DNA from: Enterovirga aerilata
GTDB taxonomy: Bacteria; Pseudomonadota; Alphaproteobacteria; Rhizobiales; Beijerinckiaceae
NCBI RefSeq assembly: GCF_013044135.1
Contig: NZ_JABEPP010000004.1
Coordinates: 519,428-583,427 of the forward strand
DNA: 64,000 nucleotides
Direction: 5' to 3'
The translations under genes and the position numbers were made by a program. This document shows positions 20,035 to 29,863 of this stretch, one piece after another (position 1 is the stretch's first letter; each line of letters opens with the position of its first letter). Under the pieces are notes generated by a model. That model saw only the letters and a list, made by a program, of their open reading frames with translations, did not search any database and had not been told where the DNA came from.

Positions 20035-21087
20035 TTACTCGGCTGGCTTCTCGGCCTCGGTTCCCCCGAAATCGAGGGCCTCGGCCGGCTCGGTCCGGCG
20101 TGGCCGGCGGGTGCGGCGCGGCCTCGGCTCTGGCGCGCTGAAGGCGGGCTCGGCTTCCGGCTCCGCGGCGTAGGCCGGCATCGCCTCGGCGGGTTCGGGA
20201 CGCTCGTCCTGATCCAGCGCGATGGTCGAGCGCACGGGCGTGGTCAGGAAGGCCGGGAGCCCGCCTGCAGGGGCGTCGCGCTCCTCGGGTTCGGGCTGCT
20301 GCCCGGCGAAGCGCCCGCCCTCCGGCCGGCCCTGGCCGCGGTCGCGGTTGAAGTCGCGCCGGCCCTCCCGGTTCTCGCCGCGGCCGAAGCGCTCGCGCCG
20401 GTCCTGGCCTTCAGGTCGGTCCTGCCGCTCGGGCCGGTCCTGCCGGTCGAAGCGCTCGCCGTTTTGCCCCTGGCCGTTGCGCTCGAGGCGCTCGCCGCCG
20501 CCGCGCCCGGCATTGCGGTCATAGGCGTTGCCGTTCCGGTCGAAGCGCTCGCCGTTGCGATCGAAGCGCTGATTGCGGTCCTGGCGCTCTCCGCCGCCCT
20601 GCCGCTCGTTGCCGTAGCCGCGATCCTGCCGCTCGCCGCGATCGAAGCGGCCCTGCGGACCCTGGCGGTCCCCGCCGCCCTGGCGCATCTCGTAAGGATT
20701 GCCGCCCATCTCGCCGAACTCGTCGGGGCCGCCCTGCATCCCGCGCTCGGCCTGGCCGTAGGGAAAGCCGTTCGGGCCTTCCTCGTCCCCCTCCTCGCCA
20801 TCCTCGTCGTAGGGGCGGCCCTGGGTCCCGAACTGCTGACGGTAGGTTTCCTGCGCGGCCGCGATGAGCCGGTAATAATGCTCGGCATGCTGCAGGTAGT
20901 TCTCGGCCGCAACCGGGTCGCCGCTCGCCGTCGCGTCGCGCGCGAGCTGCGCGTATTTGTCGGCGATATGCTGGGCCGTGCCTCTGATCTTAACGTCCGG
21001 CCCATTCGACTCGTAGGAGCGGGTCAGCGGGTTCGGACCCTTGCCGCGGTTGCGCCCCCGCATCCGCCTGTTCTGTCCTGGTCTCAT
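20035..21087 (-). CDS. DUF4167 protein with a low-complexity Arg/Gly/Asp repeat tail
   Basis: A 350-residue protein starting MRPGQNRRMRGRNRGKGPNP. The conserved DUF4167 domain covers residues 1-85 (DVKIRGTAQHIADKYAQLAR, AENYLQHAEHYYRLI). From about 130 to 260 it is a tandem low-complexity region built on RFDRNG/ERQDR units, followed by an acidic linker and a basic tail (RPRRTRRPRR). The basic N-terminus and RGG-like tail suggest RNA or nucleic-acid binding, but the function is not established. In Hyphomicrobiales this gene commonly lies between prmC and clpB, as here. A promoter candidate and a leader of about 240 bases stand upstream. Confidence 0.85.
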   Translation of the reverse strand: MRPGQNRRMRGRNRGKGPNPLTRSYESNGPDVKIRGTAQHIADKYAQLARDATASGDPVAAENYLQHAEHYYRLIAAAQETYRQQFGTQGRPYDEDGEEGDEEGPNGFPYGQAERGMQGGPDEFGEMGGNPYEMRQGGGDRQGPQGRFDRGERQDRGYGNERQGGGERQDRNQRFDRNGERFDRNGNAYDRNAGRGGGERLERNGQGQNGERFDRQDRPERQDRPEGQDRRERFGRGENREGRRDFNRDRGQGRPEGGRFAGQQPEPEERDAPAGGLPAFLTTPVRSTIALDQDERPEPAEAMPAYAAEPEAEPAFSAPEPRPRRTRRPRRTEPAEALDFGGTEAEKPAE

Positions 21088-21415
21088 CGATGTTTTCAGA
21101 CCTTCGCTGGTTGCCCTGCCACGGCAGGCTCCTGCGCGGGCCGCGCTCCCGGCCTGCGCAATCCCGTCACCTCAGCGCGGACCCGGCCGCTATGCCGGAC
21201 CGTCCGTCAGTGTAGGATTCGATTGACCGCGCCGCGTCTCGGCTGAACGCGCGGCCCTTGTTGTCCCCGAGCGATCGTGGGCTTCGTGCCTCGACGTCGC
21301 ATCAAGCCTGGACCATTCTCGTTAACCGGCAGCAAATTAGCCGCTTCTCTTCCGGTCAACAAGCCATTTTTCGTCTGCCCCGACCATGTGGGGCACTGTC
21401 CACGGGAAACAAGGC
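21088..21415. other. Long leader region between prmC and the DUF4167 gene
   Basis: No gene is supported in these 328 bases. They hold a promoter candidate near the upstream end and a roughly 240-base untranslated leader to the DUF4167 start. A TGCCCC-N8-GGGGCA hairpin lies close to the prmC stop but lacks a T-run. Confidence 0.5.
21334..21362 (-). promoter_or_regulatory. Candidate sigma-70-type promoter of the DUF4167 gene
   Basis: On the minus strand TTGTTG and TAATTT are 17 bases apart. This is one of the few A+T-rich spots here and lies about 250 bases upstream of the start codon. Seen by eye only. Confidence 0.45.
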
Positions 21416-22303
21416 CTACCGCGTAAGGACGATCGCGCGGCTGTGGCCGGCCAGATCGGTTCTGAGCGCCTCTTTGCGCCAGCCCTGCGCCCGGCCGAGT
21501 TCCTCGACGGCGGCCGCTTGGTCGTGCCCGAGCTCCAACACGAGGCGCCCTCCGGGGGCAAGACAACGCCATGAATCGGCAAGTATAGCCCGATAGGCGT
21601 CCAAGCCGTCGCGCCCTCCGTCGAGCGCGGCGGCGGGATCGTAGCGGGACACATCGAGGTCGAGAGCGGCAATCTCGGCAGTCCGGATATAGGGCGGGTT
21701 CGAGACGATCAGGTCGAAGCCCGTCCCGAGCGCGGCCGCCCAGTCCGAGGCCGCGAAGCCCGCCCGGAGGCCGACGCCGTTCCGTGCGGCATTCGCGGCC
21801 GCGATCCGCAACGCGTCCGGCGAGCGGTCCACTCCCACCCCGAAGGCGGCGGGCAGCTCGGACAAAAGCGCGACCAGGATGCAGCCCGACCCAGTGCCGA
21901 GATCGAGGATGCGGCGGGGCGGCTCCACACCGGCCGATCGCTCAAGCGCCGCCTCGACCACCGTCTCCGTGTCGGGCCGCGGCGCGAGGACCTCCGGCGC
22001 GAGCCGGAAGGGCAGGCCCCAGAACTCGACCTCGCCGAGGATGCGCCCGACCGGCTCGCGCGCGAGCCGGCGCCGCGCGAGCGCGCCCAGCCGCGCCGCC
22101 TGCTCCGCCGTCAGCCGTTCGTCCGGATGCGCCAGGAAGGCGGTCGCGCCGATCCCCAGCGCGGCCGCGACGAGAAGGCGGGCATCCAGCGCGGCGCTGG
22201 CGATCCCGGCCGCGGTCAAAGCGCGCCGCAGCCCAGCCTGCGCCGCCGCCCGGGTCATCCGAGCTTCGAAGACCGGGCCGTGCGCCCCCTCTCCCGTGTT
22301 CAT
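21416..22303 (-). CDS. prmC: Peptide chain release factor N5-glutamine methyltransferase
   Basis: PrmC methylates the Gln of the GGQ motif in release factors. The 295-residue protein has the N-terminal helical domain (AALDARLLVAAAL), the linker AREPVGRILGEVEFWGLPFR, the AdoMet-binding ILDLGTGSGCILVALL near residue 135, and the catalytic FDLIVSNPPYI near 200. The Met at residue 16 is an alternative start. In related genomes prfA usually lies just upstream; here the upstream neighbour is the divergent fdhD, so prfA is elsewhere or rearranged. Confidence 0.95.
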   Translation of the reverse strand: MNTGEGAHGPVFEARMTRAAAQAGLRRALTAAGIASAALDARLLVAAALGIGATAFLAHPDERLTAEQAARLGALARRRLAREPVGRILGEVEFWGLPFRLAPEVLAPRPDTETVVEAALERSAGVEPPRRILDLGTGSGCILVALLSELPAAFGVGVDRSPDALRIAAANAARNGVGLRAGFAASDWAAALGTGFDLIVSNPPYIRTAEIAALDLDVSRYDPAAALDGGRDGLDAYRAILADSWRCLAPGGRLVLELGHDQAAAVEELGRAQGWRKEALRTDLAGHSRAIVLTR

Positions 22304-22347
22304 GCCGCCCGATATCTTCTCAGGCGCGCGCCGACTAGAAGAGACGC

Positions 22348-23175
22348 ATGCCCGACGAGACGCTCCGCACCGCGCGCGCCCGCACCGTGACGATCCCGCT
22401 CTCCGGCGCGCCGGCGGAGACCGGCGAGCGCGAGATCGCGGTCGAGACCGGCGTGGAGGTGAGCTTCGGCGGCGTGCCTTTCGCCGTGATGATGCTGACC
22501 CCCGCGGACCTGGAGGATTTCGGGGTCGGGTTCAGCCTGACCGAAGGGATCGTCGAGCGCGCCGAGGAGGTGCGGCGGGTCGCCGTGACGGAAGAGGAGC
22601 GTGGGATCGGCATCTCGATCGAGGTCGCGCCGGACCGGATGCACAACCTCCTGGCCCGCCGCCGCTCGATGTCCGGGCGGACCGGCTGCGGGGTCTGCGG
22701 CATCGAGGACCTGGAAGCGCTGGAGCGCGCGCGGCCCGTGGAGAGGGGAGGGGCATTCGCGCCGGTCCCGATCGCCGCGGTGGCGCGTGCCCTCGCCGAG
22801 CTGCCGGAGCGGCAGCGGCTCGGCCGCGCCACCGGCGCGACCCATGCGGCGGGCTTCGCGGACCGCAACGGCGCGATCTTGCTCGTCCGCGAGGATGTCG
22901 GCAGGCACAATGCCCTCGACAAGCTCGTCGGCGCCGTGCTGCGGAACGGCCTGGATCCGGCCGGCGGCTTCGTGGTCGTGACGAGCCGCTGCTCCTTCGA
23001 GATGGTCGAGAAGGCCGCCTCGCTCGGCGCCCGCCTCATCGTGGCGATCTCCGCGCCGACCTCGCTCGCCATCGAGCGCGCCGGCGCGCTCGGCGTGGCG
23101 CTCGTGGCCATTGCGAGGCGCGACACGGTCACCGTCTTCCACGGCGCGGAGGCGCTCTCCTACCCGGAGGCCTGA
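22348..23175 (+). CDS. fdhD: Formate dehydrogenase accessory sulfurtransferase FdhD
   Basis: FdhD carries sulfur from IscS to the molybdenum cofactor of formate dehydrogenase. The 275-residue protein has the essential CxxC in GRTGCGVCGIEDL near residue 115, MLTPADLEDFGVGFSLTEGI near 50, and REDVGRHNALDKLVG near 187. Length is normal. No formate dehydrogenase gene is in the window. The gene is divergent from prmC with 44 bases between starts, and is followed by a strong intrinsic terminator. Confidence 0.95.
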   Translation: MPDETLRTARARTVTIPLSGAPAETGEREIAVETGVEVSFGGVPFAVMMLTPADLEDFGVGFSLTEGIVERAEEVRRVAVTEEERGIGISIEVAPDRMHNLLARRRSMSGRTGCGVCGIEDLEALERARPVERGGAFAPVPIAAVARALAELPERQRLGRATGATHAAGFADRNGAILLVREDVGRHNALDKLVGAVLRNGLDPAGGFVVVTSRCSFEMVEKAASLGARLIVAISAPTSLAIERAGALGVALVAIARRDTVTVFHGAEALSYPEA

Positions 23176-23295
23176 GCGGCGGAGCGCCTCGCGATCGCGA
23201 AAACCTCGAGAAGCTCCTCGTCGGCGCGACGCCAGCTCACCTTGACCGGACCGGCCCGATCGGGGACAAGGACGCTCGTTTCCATTCGATGTCCT

Positions 23296-23318
23296 CCCGG
23301 CCTTGAGCCGGGTTTTTT
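23296..23318 (+). terminator. Rho-independent terminator after fdhD
   Basis: CCCGG-CCTTGAG-CCGGG is followed directly by six T residues, only 13 bases before the purA start codon. It would end fdhD transcripts and means purA transcription must start inside or through it; a leader-attenuation role is possible but there is no other sign of one. Confidence 0.6.
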
Positions 23319-23331
23319 ATGTGCGGAACCC

Positions 23332-24624
<1,293 letters not shown>

Positions 24625-24631
24625 GGCCCGT

Positions 24632-25789
24632 ATGGCGGACTACTACTCGCTCCTGGCGAAGCTGCTCGACGGATTGCCCGACGCGACCGCGGCGACGCGC
24701 CAGGGCGTCTACGACCGTGCGCGGCGGGCGCTCTCCGACCAGCTCCGGAGCGTGACGCCGCCGCTGACAGAAGCCGAGATTCAGCGCGAGGGCCATTCCC
24801 TCGAGACCGCCATCGCGCAGCTCGAGGCGCGATACGAGAGCGGGGCCGATCCCGGGCCAGGGGCGGTCCGGCCGGCGCCCGAGCCGGACGCCGAGCTGCG
24901 ACCGGAGCCCGTCGCCATTCGACGCGGCGGACGCCGCCAGCGACCCACAGCGCTGCTCGCGGTGCTCGTCGCGCTCGCGGTCCCGGTCGCCGTGCTGGCC
25001 TGGCTCTGGCGCGACCAGCCGCGCTCTGCGCCGGAGCCCGCCCCCGAGGCGGCCGCTCCGGCCGCGCCCGCCCCGCAGGCCGACAACAAGTTCCCCGAAC
25101 GGGTGGGCGGCGCGCCGCCCGGGCCCCAGCCGAGCCGGCCAGCATCGCCTCCCGCCCAGCCGGCAGCCCCGGCCGCGCCCGCCCCGCAGGCGGTTCCGGC
25201 GCCTGCTGCCGGCCAGGGCGAGATCTCGGTGGCGCAGCGCGCCCTGATCTTCGAGGAGAACCCGTCCGACCCGCAGCAGCCGATCATCACGACGGGCCGG
25301 GCGCTCTGGCGCCTGGATGCCGTGAATGCTGGCCAGGGTATGCCGCTCGAGACGGTGATCCGCGGCACGGTCGAGCTGCCTCAGGCCGGGCTGACGCTCA
25401 ACATCCTGATCCGGCGCAATCTCGACCCTGCGCTCCCGGCCTCGCACACGATCGAGCTGACTTTCGCCAATACGTCCGTGAACGGCGCGCCTCCGCGCGT
25501 CGTGCGCGACGTGGCTCTTCCCATGATGCGGCCGGAAGAGACGATCCGCGGGGTGCCTGTGGCCGGGCTGCCCGTACCCGTGAAGGAGAACGTGTTCCTG
25601 ATCGGTCTGTCGGACCTGAGGGGCGACGTCGACCGCAACACCGAACTCCTGCTCCGGCGCAACTGGATGGAGCTGCCGATCCGCTTCTCGTCGGGTCAGA
25701 AAGCTGCGCTGCTCTTCGACAAGGGCGTCTCGGGGGAGCGGGTCTTCCTCGACGCCTTCCGGCAATGGGGTCAGTTGCCGGCCCAGTAG
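24632..25789 (+). CDS. Membrane-anchored hypothetical protein downstream of purA
   Basis: A 385-residue protein of unknown function. Residues 1-75 are a helical cytosolic part (MADYYSLLAKLLDGLPDATA), 108-125 one membrane helix (ALLAVLVALAVPVAVLAWLW), and 130-195 a Pro/Ala-rich linker (with PAAPAPQA repeated), followed by a folded C-terminal domain of about 190 residues (ISVAQRALIFEENP to the end), presumably periplasmic. The layout suggests a bitopic protein reaching out from the inner membrane. It lies seven bases after purA. I recall similar proteins after purA in related genomes, but the function is not known to me. Confidence 0.75.
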   Translation: MADYYSLLAKLLDGLPDATAATRQGVYDRARRALSDQLRSVTPPLTEAEIQREGHSLETAIAQLEARYESGADPGPGAVRPAPEPDAELRPEPVAIRRGGRRQRPTALLAVLVALAVPVAVLAWLWRDQPRSAPEPAPEAAAPAAPAPQADNKFPERVGGAPPGPQPSRPASPPAQPAAPAAPAPQAVPAPAAGQGEISVAQRALIFEENPSDPQQPIITTGRALWRLDAVNAGQGMPLETVIRGTVELPQAGLTLNILIRRNLDPALPASHTIELTFANTSVNGAPPRVVRDVALPMMRPEETIRGVPVAGLPVPVKENVFLIGLSDLRGDVDRNTELLLRRNWMELPIRFSSGQKAALLFDKGVSGERVFLDAFRQWGQLPAQ

Positions 25790-25811
25790 CGCGCCCGGTC
25801 GGGCCGGAGCC

Positions 25812-26705
25812 TCAGCCGGCGAGCGCCGGCTGAGGACGCGCCGCCTCGCGGGCGGCGAGGTTCTTCTTCACGGCCTCCTGCACCTTCTCGAAGGCGCGGA
25901 CCTCGATCTGGCGCACGCGCTCGCGGGACACGCCGAACTCGCCCGAGAGCTCCTCGAGCGTGATCGGGTCATCTGCGAGGCGGCGCGCCTCGAAGATGCG
26001 GCGCTCGCGTGGGTTGAGCACATCGAGCGCCTCGCGCAAGGCGGCGAGCCGGTTCGACCCCTCTTCGGCATTGGCGAGGACGGCCTCCTGGCTGGCGGAT
26101 TCGTCCACGAGCCAGTCCTGCCACTCGCCCGCGCCCTCCTCCCGGAGCGGCGCGTTGAGCGACACGTCGCCGCCGAGCCGGCGGTTCATGTCGATCACGT
26201 CCTGCTCGGTGACGCCGAGCTTGGTCGCGATCTGCTGCACCTGCTCGGGGCGCAGGTCGCCCTCGTCGAGCGCCGAGATCGCGCCCTTCGCCTTGCGCAG
26301 GTTGAAGAAGAGCTTCTTCTGGTTCGCGGTGGTGCCCATCTTCACGAGCGACCACGAGCGCAGGATGTATTCCTGGATTGCGGCCTTGATCCACCACATC
26401 GCGTAGGTCGCCAGCCGGAAGCCCTTGTCCGGGTCGAAGCGCTTGACGGCCTGCATCAGGCCGACATTGCCCTCGCTCACGACCTCGCTGATCGGCAGGC
26501 CGTAGCCGCGATAGCCCATCGCGATCTTCGCCACGAGCCGCAAATGCGACGTGACCAGCTTGTGCGCGGCTTCTCGGTCCCCATCTTTCTGCCAGCGCTT
26601 GGCCAGGATGAATTCCTCGCTCGGCTCCAGCATGGGGAACCGGCGGATCTCGTTCAGGTACCGCGAAAGCCCGCCTTCGCTGGCGAGTACCGGTAATGAT
26701 GCCAT
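25812..26705 (-). CDS. rpoH: RNA polymerase sigma-32 factor RpoH
   Basis: RpoH directs RNA polymerase to heat-shock promoters. The ATG at 26705 follows a strong GAGGAGG site and gives 297 residues. The RpoH-specific region 2 (GYGLPISEVVSEGNVGLMQA then FDPDKGFRLATYAMWWIKA) and the box QKKLFFNLRKAK near residue 128 are diagnostic. Region 4 ends with the helix-turn-helix TLEELSGEFGVSRERVRQIE. Many Alphaproteobacteria carry several rpoH copies; only one is in view. Clients such as clpB lie 7 kb away. Confidence 0.96.
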   Translation of the reverse strand: MASLPVLASEGGLSRYLNEIRRFPMLEPSEEFILAKRWQKDGDREAAHKLVTSHLRLVAKIAMGYRGYGLPISEVVSEGNVGLMQAVKRFDPDKGFRLATYAMWWIKAAIQEYILRSWSLVKMGTTANQKKLFFNLRKAKGAISALDEGDLRPEQVQQIATKLGVTEQDVIDMNRRLGGDVSLNAPLREEGAGEWQDWLVDESASQEAVLANAEEGSNRLAALREALDVLNPRERRIFEARRLADDPITLEELSGEFGVSRERVRQIEVRAFEKVQEAVKKNLAAREAARPQPALAG

Positions 26706-26856
26706 TCCTACCTCCTCGGGGCCCCCCTTGGAGCAGGCCCCACGGCGGCCCCGTTCGGCGGCCGCGCGACCCACGAATATAGTGACTGGAAGCGTGGCCA
26801 AACAGGGGCGGCGCCGTCCGCCGCTGGGCAGACAACGCTTATGGCCCTGGATCGTC

Positions 26857-27882
26857 TCAGCTTGACAGCTTGCGTTCGGGCCGATGTGCGGGAGCGCACA
26901 TCCGGAGCGCGGCCCTCAGCTTCTCCAACTCCGGCGGGAGCGGGCTCTCGAAGCGCATGATGCGCCCCGTGCGCGGGTGCTCGAACTGGAGCAGCGCGGC
27001 GTGCAGCGCCTGACGCTGCAGCGCAGCGAGCGCAGATCCGGCCTGCTCGGGCAACAAGGCGGCCTTCGTCCTGAACCCCGCCCCGTAGACCTCGTCGCCG
27101 AGCAGCGGGTGCTTCACGAAAGCGAGATGAACCCTGATCTGGTGGGTGCGGCCGGTCTCCAGCTCGCAGCGGACGAGGCTGGCCGCCGGATCGGCGGGAT
27201 CGCCGAAGAGCTCTTCGACCGCGTAATGCGTGACGGCATGCCGTCCCTTCTCCTCGGGCACGACCGCCATCTTCTCGCGATTGGAGTTGTGACGCGCGAT
27301 CGCGGCTTCGATCGTTCCGCGCCGCGGCTCCGGCGCGCCCCAGCAGAACGCGAGATACGCGCGCTCCAGCGGCCCCGTGCGGCCGTGATCGGCAAACTGC
27401 GCGGCGAGCGCACGATGCGCCGCGTCGTTCTTCGCGGCCACGAGGAGCCCGCTCGTATCCTTGTCGAGCCGGTGCACGATCCCGGGGCGCGCGACGCCGC
27501 CGATTCCGGAGAGGCTCGCCCCGCAATGGGCGAGGAGCGCGTTGACGAGCGTGCCGCTCTCGTTGCCGGCGCCGGGATGGACGACGAGGCCGGCCGGTTT
27601 GTCGAGCACGACGAGGTCCTCGTCCTCGTAGACGACCTGGAGGGGGATGCGCTCGGGTACCGGCTCCGCCGGGGCGGGCGGCGGCTCGGCGAGGGCGATC
27701 TCGGCGGAACCCGCCGCCTTCAGCGAGGGATCGCGCACGGGCTGGCCGGCAAGGGTGACGTGGCCCCCGCGGATGAGCGCCTGCAGGCGCGAGCGCGACA
27801 GGTCGGGCCAGGCGGAGGCGAGCAGCCTGTCGAGCCGCTGGGCCGGCGCGCCCGGCGCGAGCTGGTGGATTCGGGTCGTCAT
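26857..27882 (-). CDS. rluD: 23S rRNA pseudouridine synthase, RluD/RluA family
   Basis: This 341-residue enzyme has an N-terminal S4 RNA-binding domain (LDRLLASAWPDLSRSRLQAL) and the RluA-type catalytic domain, with the catalytic Asp in PGIVHRLDKDTSGLLVAAKN near residue 140, YEDEDLVVLDKPAGLVVHP before it, and ELETGRTHQIRVHLAFVKHP after it. RluD modifies positions 1911, 1915 and 1917 of E. coli 23S rRNA; assigning the exact targets here is an inference. The gene stands divergent from tRNA-Glu and precedes rpoH by 151 bases. Confidence 0.92.
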   Translation of the reverse strand: MTTRIHQLAPGAPAQRLDRLLASAWPDLSRSRLQALIRGGHVTLAGQPVRDPSLKAAGSAEIALAEPPPAPAEPVPERIPLQVVYEDEDLVVLDKPAGLVVHPGAGNESGTLVNALLAHCGASLSGIGGVARPGIVHRLDKDTSGLLVAAKNDAAHRALAAQFADHGRTGPLERAYLAFCWGAPEPRRGTIEAAIARHNSNREKMAVVPEEKGRHAVTHYAVEELFGDPADPAASLVRCELETGRTHQIRVHLAFVKHPLLGDEVYGAGFRTKAALLPEQAGSALAALQRQALHAALLQFEHPRTGRIMRFESPLPPELEKLRAALRMCAPAHRPERKLSS

Positions 27883-27998
27883 CTGAGGGTCGCCTCGGCA
27901 GGGGCGCGGATGTCGCAGCGTGTCCGAGGCCGAAATGGCACCGGGATGGGGTTGTGGCCACCCCGCCGGATCATTATAGGAGCCGGACCGACCGGACA

Positions 27999-28074
27999 GC
28001 TCCCATCGTCTAGCGGTCCAGGACGTCGCCCTCTCACGGCGAAAACAGGGGTTCGAGTCCCCTTGGGAGCGCCA
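27999..28074 (+). tRNA. tRNA-Glu (anticodon CUC)
   Basis: A full cloverleaf can be drawn. The acceptor arms GCTCCCA and TGGGAGC pair over seven bases, the anticodon loop is CTCTCAC giving anticodon CUC, the T-arm has GGTTCGAGTCC, and the discriminator G is followed by an encoded CCA (28072-28074). The 3' end borders the accessory region, so this tRNA is a possible integration target, but no integrase gene or repeated tRNA end was found. Confidence 0.95.
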
Positions 28075-28597
28075 GCGACTTCAAGCACTTAGCCGGTTCT
28101 CGATTTCGAACGTCTACTAAGCGTCGAGTAAACCACCTCTGGACATCCCTGGACGTGGTTGGCGCTGCGACGCGATCGCTCAACGAATCTCGGAATGCAG
28201 AGAGGCCCCGAGTGCTGACACCGCCACCTGCGAGTTGAACGCGTTAACCTTCGTTATTTATGTCCGAGTAAGGACCGAGGGCGACCAGACGCAATAGCGA
28301 TCAGCGGGAGCGCATCCGAAGCTGGGGGAGCAACATTCCAAGTTCCGCCTCACGGGCAAGTTGCGGGTCCGACAGTATCGAAGTTGACCAGAGCGGAACT
28401 CCTGAGCGTCCGGTCGTGGGCGAGCCGCCCAAGGGCCAGCAACCCGCGCCACGGACGGTGCACTCTGAGCAGTGGTATGCAGGCGGTACGGTCAGCGCCT
28501 GGGGAGCGTGCTCTCGAAGGCTTTCGCCATAAGGGATGGGACGCTCGGCAGCGATGTCTATGCCGTAGACTCGACAAGGCGACACGGAGGCGGGATC
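28075..28597. other. Gene-poor stretch between tRNA-Glu and the CRISPR-Cas remnant
   Basis: Over 500 bases with no open frame that I can tie to a family on either strand. Base composition is visibly less GC-rich in 28080-28270. It probably holds leftover sequence from the event that truncated the cas locus. Confidence 0.5.
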
Positions 28598-29475
28598 TTG
28601 CGCGACCTTCTGTGGGCCAAACGCACGCCTGACGGCGCATGGCACTCGCTGGTCGATCATTCGGCGGACGTGAGTGCTGTGCTCGCGGCGATCCTCGATC
28701 TGCCGCTTCTCCGGAAACGGCTATCCGCCCTCGGAGCGGCCGAGGCGCTCGATAGCCCGGCGGCACGAAGCCGCCTCGCGGCGCTCGCGTTCCTGCACGA
28801 CATCGGCAAGGCCAATCGCGGCTTCCCGGCCCGCTCCGATCCGGCCGCGCGGATCGTCGGCCATATCGACGAGCTCGCCTGGGTGTTTTCCGAGAGCCGG
28901 GGCGCCGAGCGCGTTTGTGCCGGGCTGATCGAGGTCCTGGGCCTCTGGGCCGATACGAAGGGCGGCCGGATGAGGGTCGCCCGGCGCATGTACGCGCTGC
29001 GGCTCGGCGAGGTGCTGCCCCATCGCGACATCGCCGTGCTACGCGGCATCGAGGGGGCGCGGGTCAAGGAGATCTACCGCCAGGCCGCCGAGCGCCATGG
29101 CATACGCTGGGACGGCCGCCGCTACGACCGCCAGAATCCCGGTGCGGCCGACATCCCCAACCAGGCGCTGAACCACGCCGCCTCGGCCGTGGAGGGCGCG
29201 GCCGCGATCGCGGTCGCGGCGACCGCCACCATCCCGCAGCACGGCTTCGTGCACGAGGATTCGGGCCAGAGCTTCGTGCTCGACATCGCCGATCTCTTCC
29301 GCGACACGGTCACGGCCCCGTGCGCCTTCAAGGCCGCGAAGGCGCACGAGAAGCGGCCGTTCGATCCGGTCGAGCGCCTCGCCCGCCGCACCGTCGCCGA
29401 AAGGCTGCGCCGGGACGGCGTGATCCCGCCATGATCGACCGGATCAAGACGCTGTTCGACGAGGAGGCGCCGTGA
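28598..29475 (+). pseudogene. cas3-cas1 deletion fusion (type I-E remnant)
   Basis: The TTG at 28598, with GGAGG seven bases upstream, starts a 278-residue frame. Its first ~125 residues are the start of a Cas3 HD domain (LRDLLWAKRTPDGAWHSLVD and the metal motif FLHDIGKANRGF). At about residue 127 it passes without a stop into the C-terminal two-thirds of Cas1 of type I-E (RVARRMYALRLGEVLPHRDI, HEDSGQSFVLDIADLFRDTV). All of cas3 helicase, the Cascade genes and the Cas1 N-terminus are missing, so one large deletion made this fusion. The frame stops at 29434, just before a stretch encoding MIDRIKTLFDEEAP in the +1 frame, which looks like the shifted true Cas1 end. Neither parent activity is likely to survive. 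Confidence 0.85.
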
Positions 29476-29491
29476 GGAGGGAGGATGCGCG

Positions 29492-29726
29492 ATGCCCATG
29501 ACCGTGGTCGTGACGCGCGACGTCGCCGACCGGTACCGCGGCTTCCTCTCCTCCATCATGCCGGAAGCGGCGCCCGGGGTCTTCGTCGGCGCCGAGCTCT
29601 CCAAGGGCGTCCGCGAACGGCTCTGGACCGTGCTGAGCGATTGGTGGCCGCCTCGGCCTCCGCACCCTGGGCCTGCCGCCCCGAACCCTTTCCGATCTCG
29701 ACGGCGCGCTCCTGCTTCGCCGTTGA
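29492..29726 (+). pseudogene. cas2 (type I-E) with internal deletion
   Basis: The frame starts MPMTVVVTRDVADRYRGFLS and LSKGVRERLWTVLSDWW, a good Cas2e N-terminus. After this the frame is lost, but the Cas2e C-terminus is recognisable in another frame as LRTLGLPPRTLSDLDGALLL ending in RR and a stop at 29726. The missing middle part and the frame change point to a deletion of some 15-20 codons. Cas1-Cas2 adaptation is therefore dead. Confidence 0.8.
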
Positions 29727-29773
29727 CGCCGCTCTTTGACATCGTCAATGATTCCAGATACTTAGCTGGCAGA

Positions 29774-29863
29774 GGCTCCCCCGCCCACGCGGGGATGGAC
29801 CCGTTCTGTGCATTGGCCTGCTCAACGCGGCCGGGGCTCCCCCGCCCACGCGGGGGATGAGAG
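29774..29863 (+). CRISPR. Minimal type I-E CRISPR array: two repeats, one spacer
   Basis: Repeat 1 (29774-29802, 29 bases) reads GGCTCCCCCGCCCACGCGGG with a GATGGACCC end, as in I-E repeats. A spacer of exactly 32 bases (29803-29834) follows, then a degenerate last repeat (29835-29863) with one extra G and a changed 3' end. The array lies 47 bases after the cas2 remnant, so the usual leader is cut short. With the interference genes gone the array is a relic. Confidence 0.85.

Noticed and set aside
20244-21005. Long minus-strand frame overlapping the DUF4167 gene, with Thr/Ala/Ser/Arg-rich translation
   Set aside because: It is a shadow of the repetitive DUF4167 coding sequence.
23160-23288. 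Minus-strand frame of 41 codons starting [12 protein letters not shown] between fdhD and purA
   Set aside because: It overlaps the fdhD end, is short and matches no family that I know; it could be real but cannot be supported.
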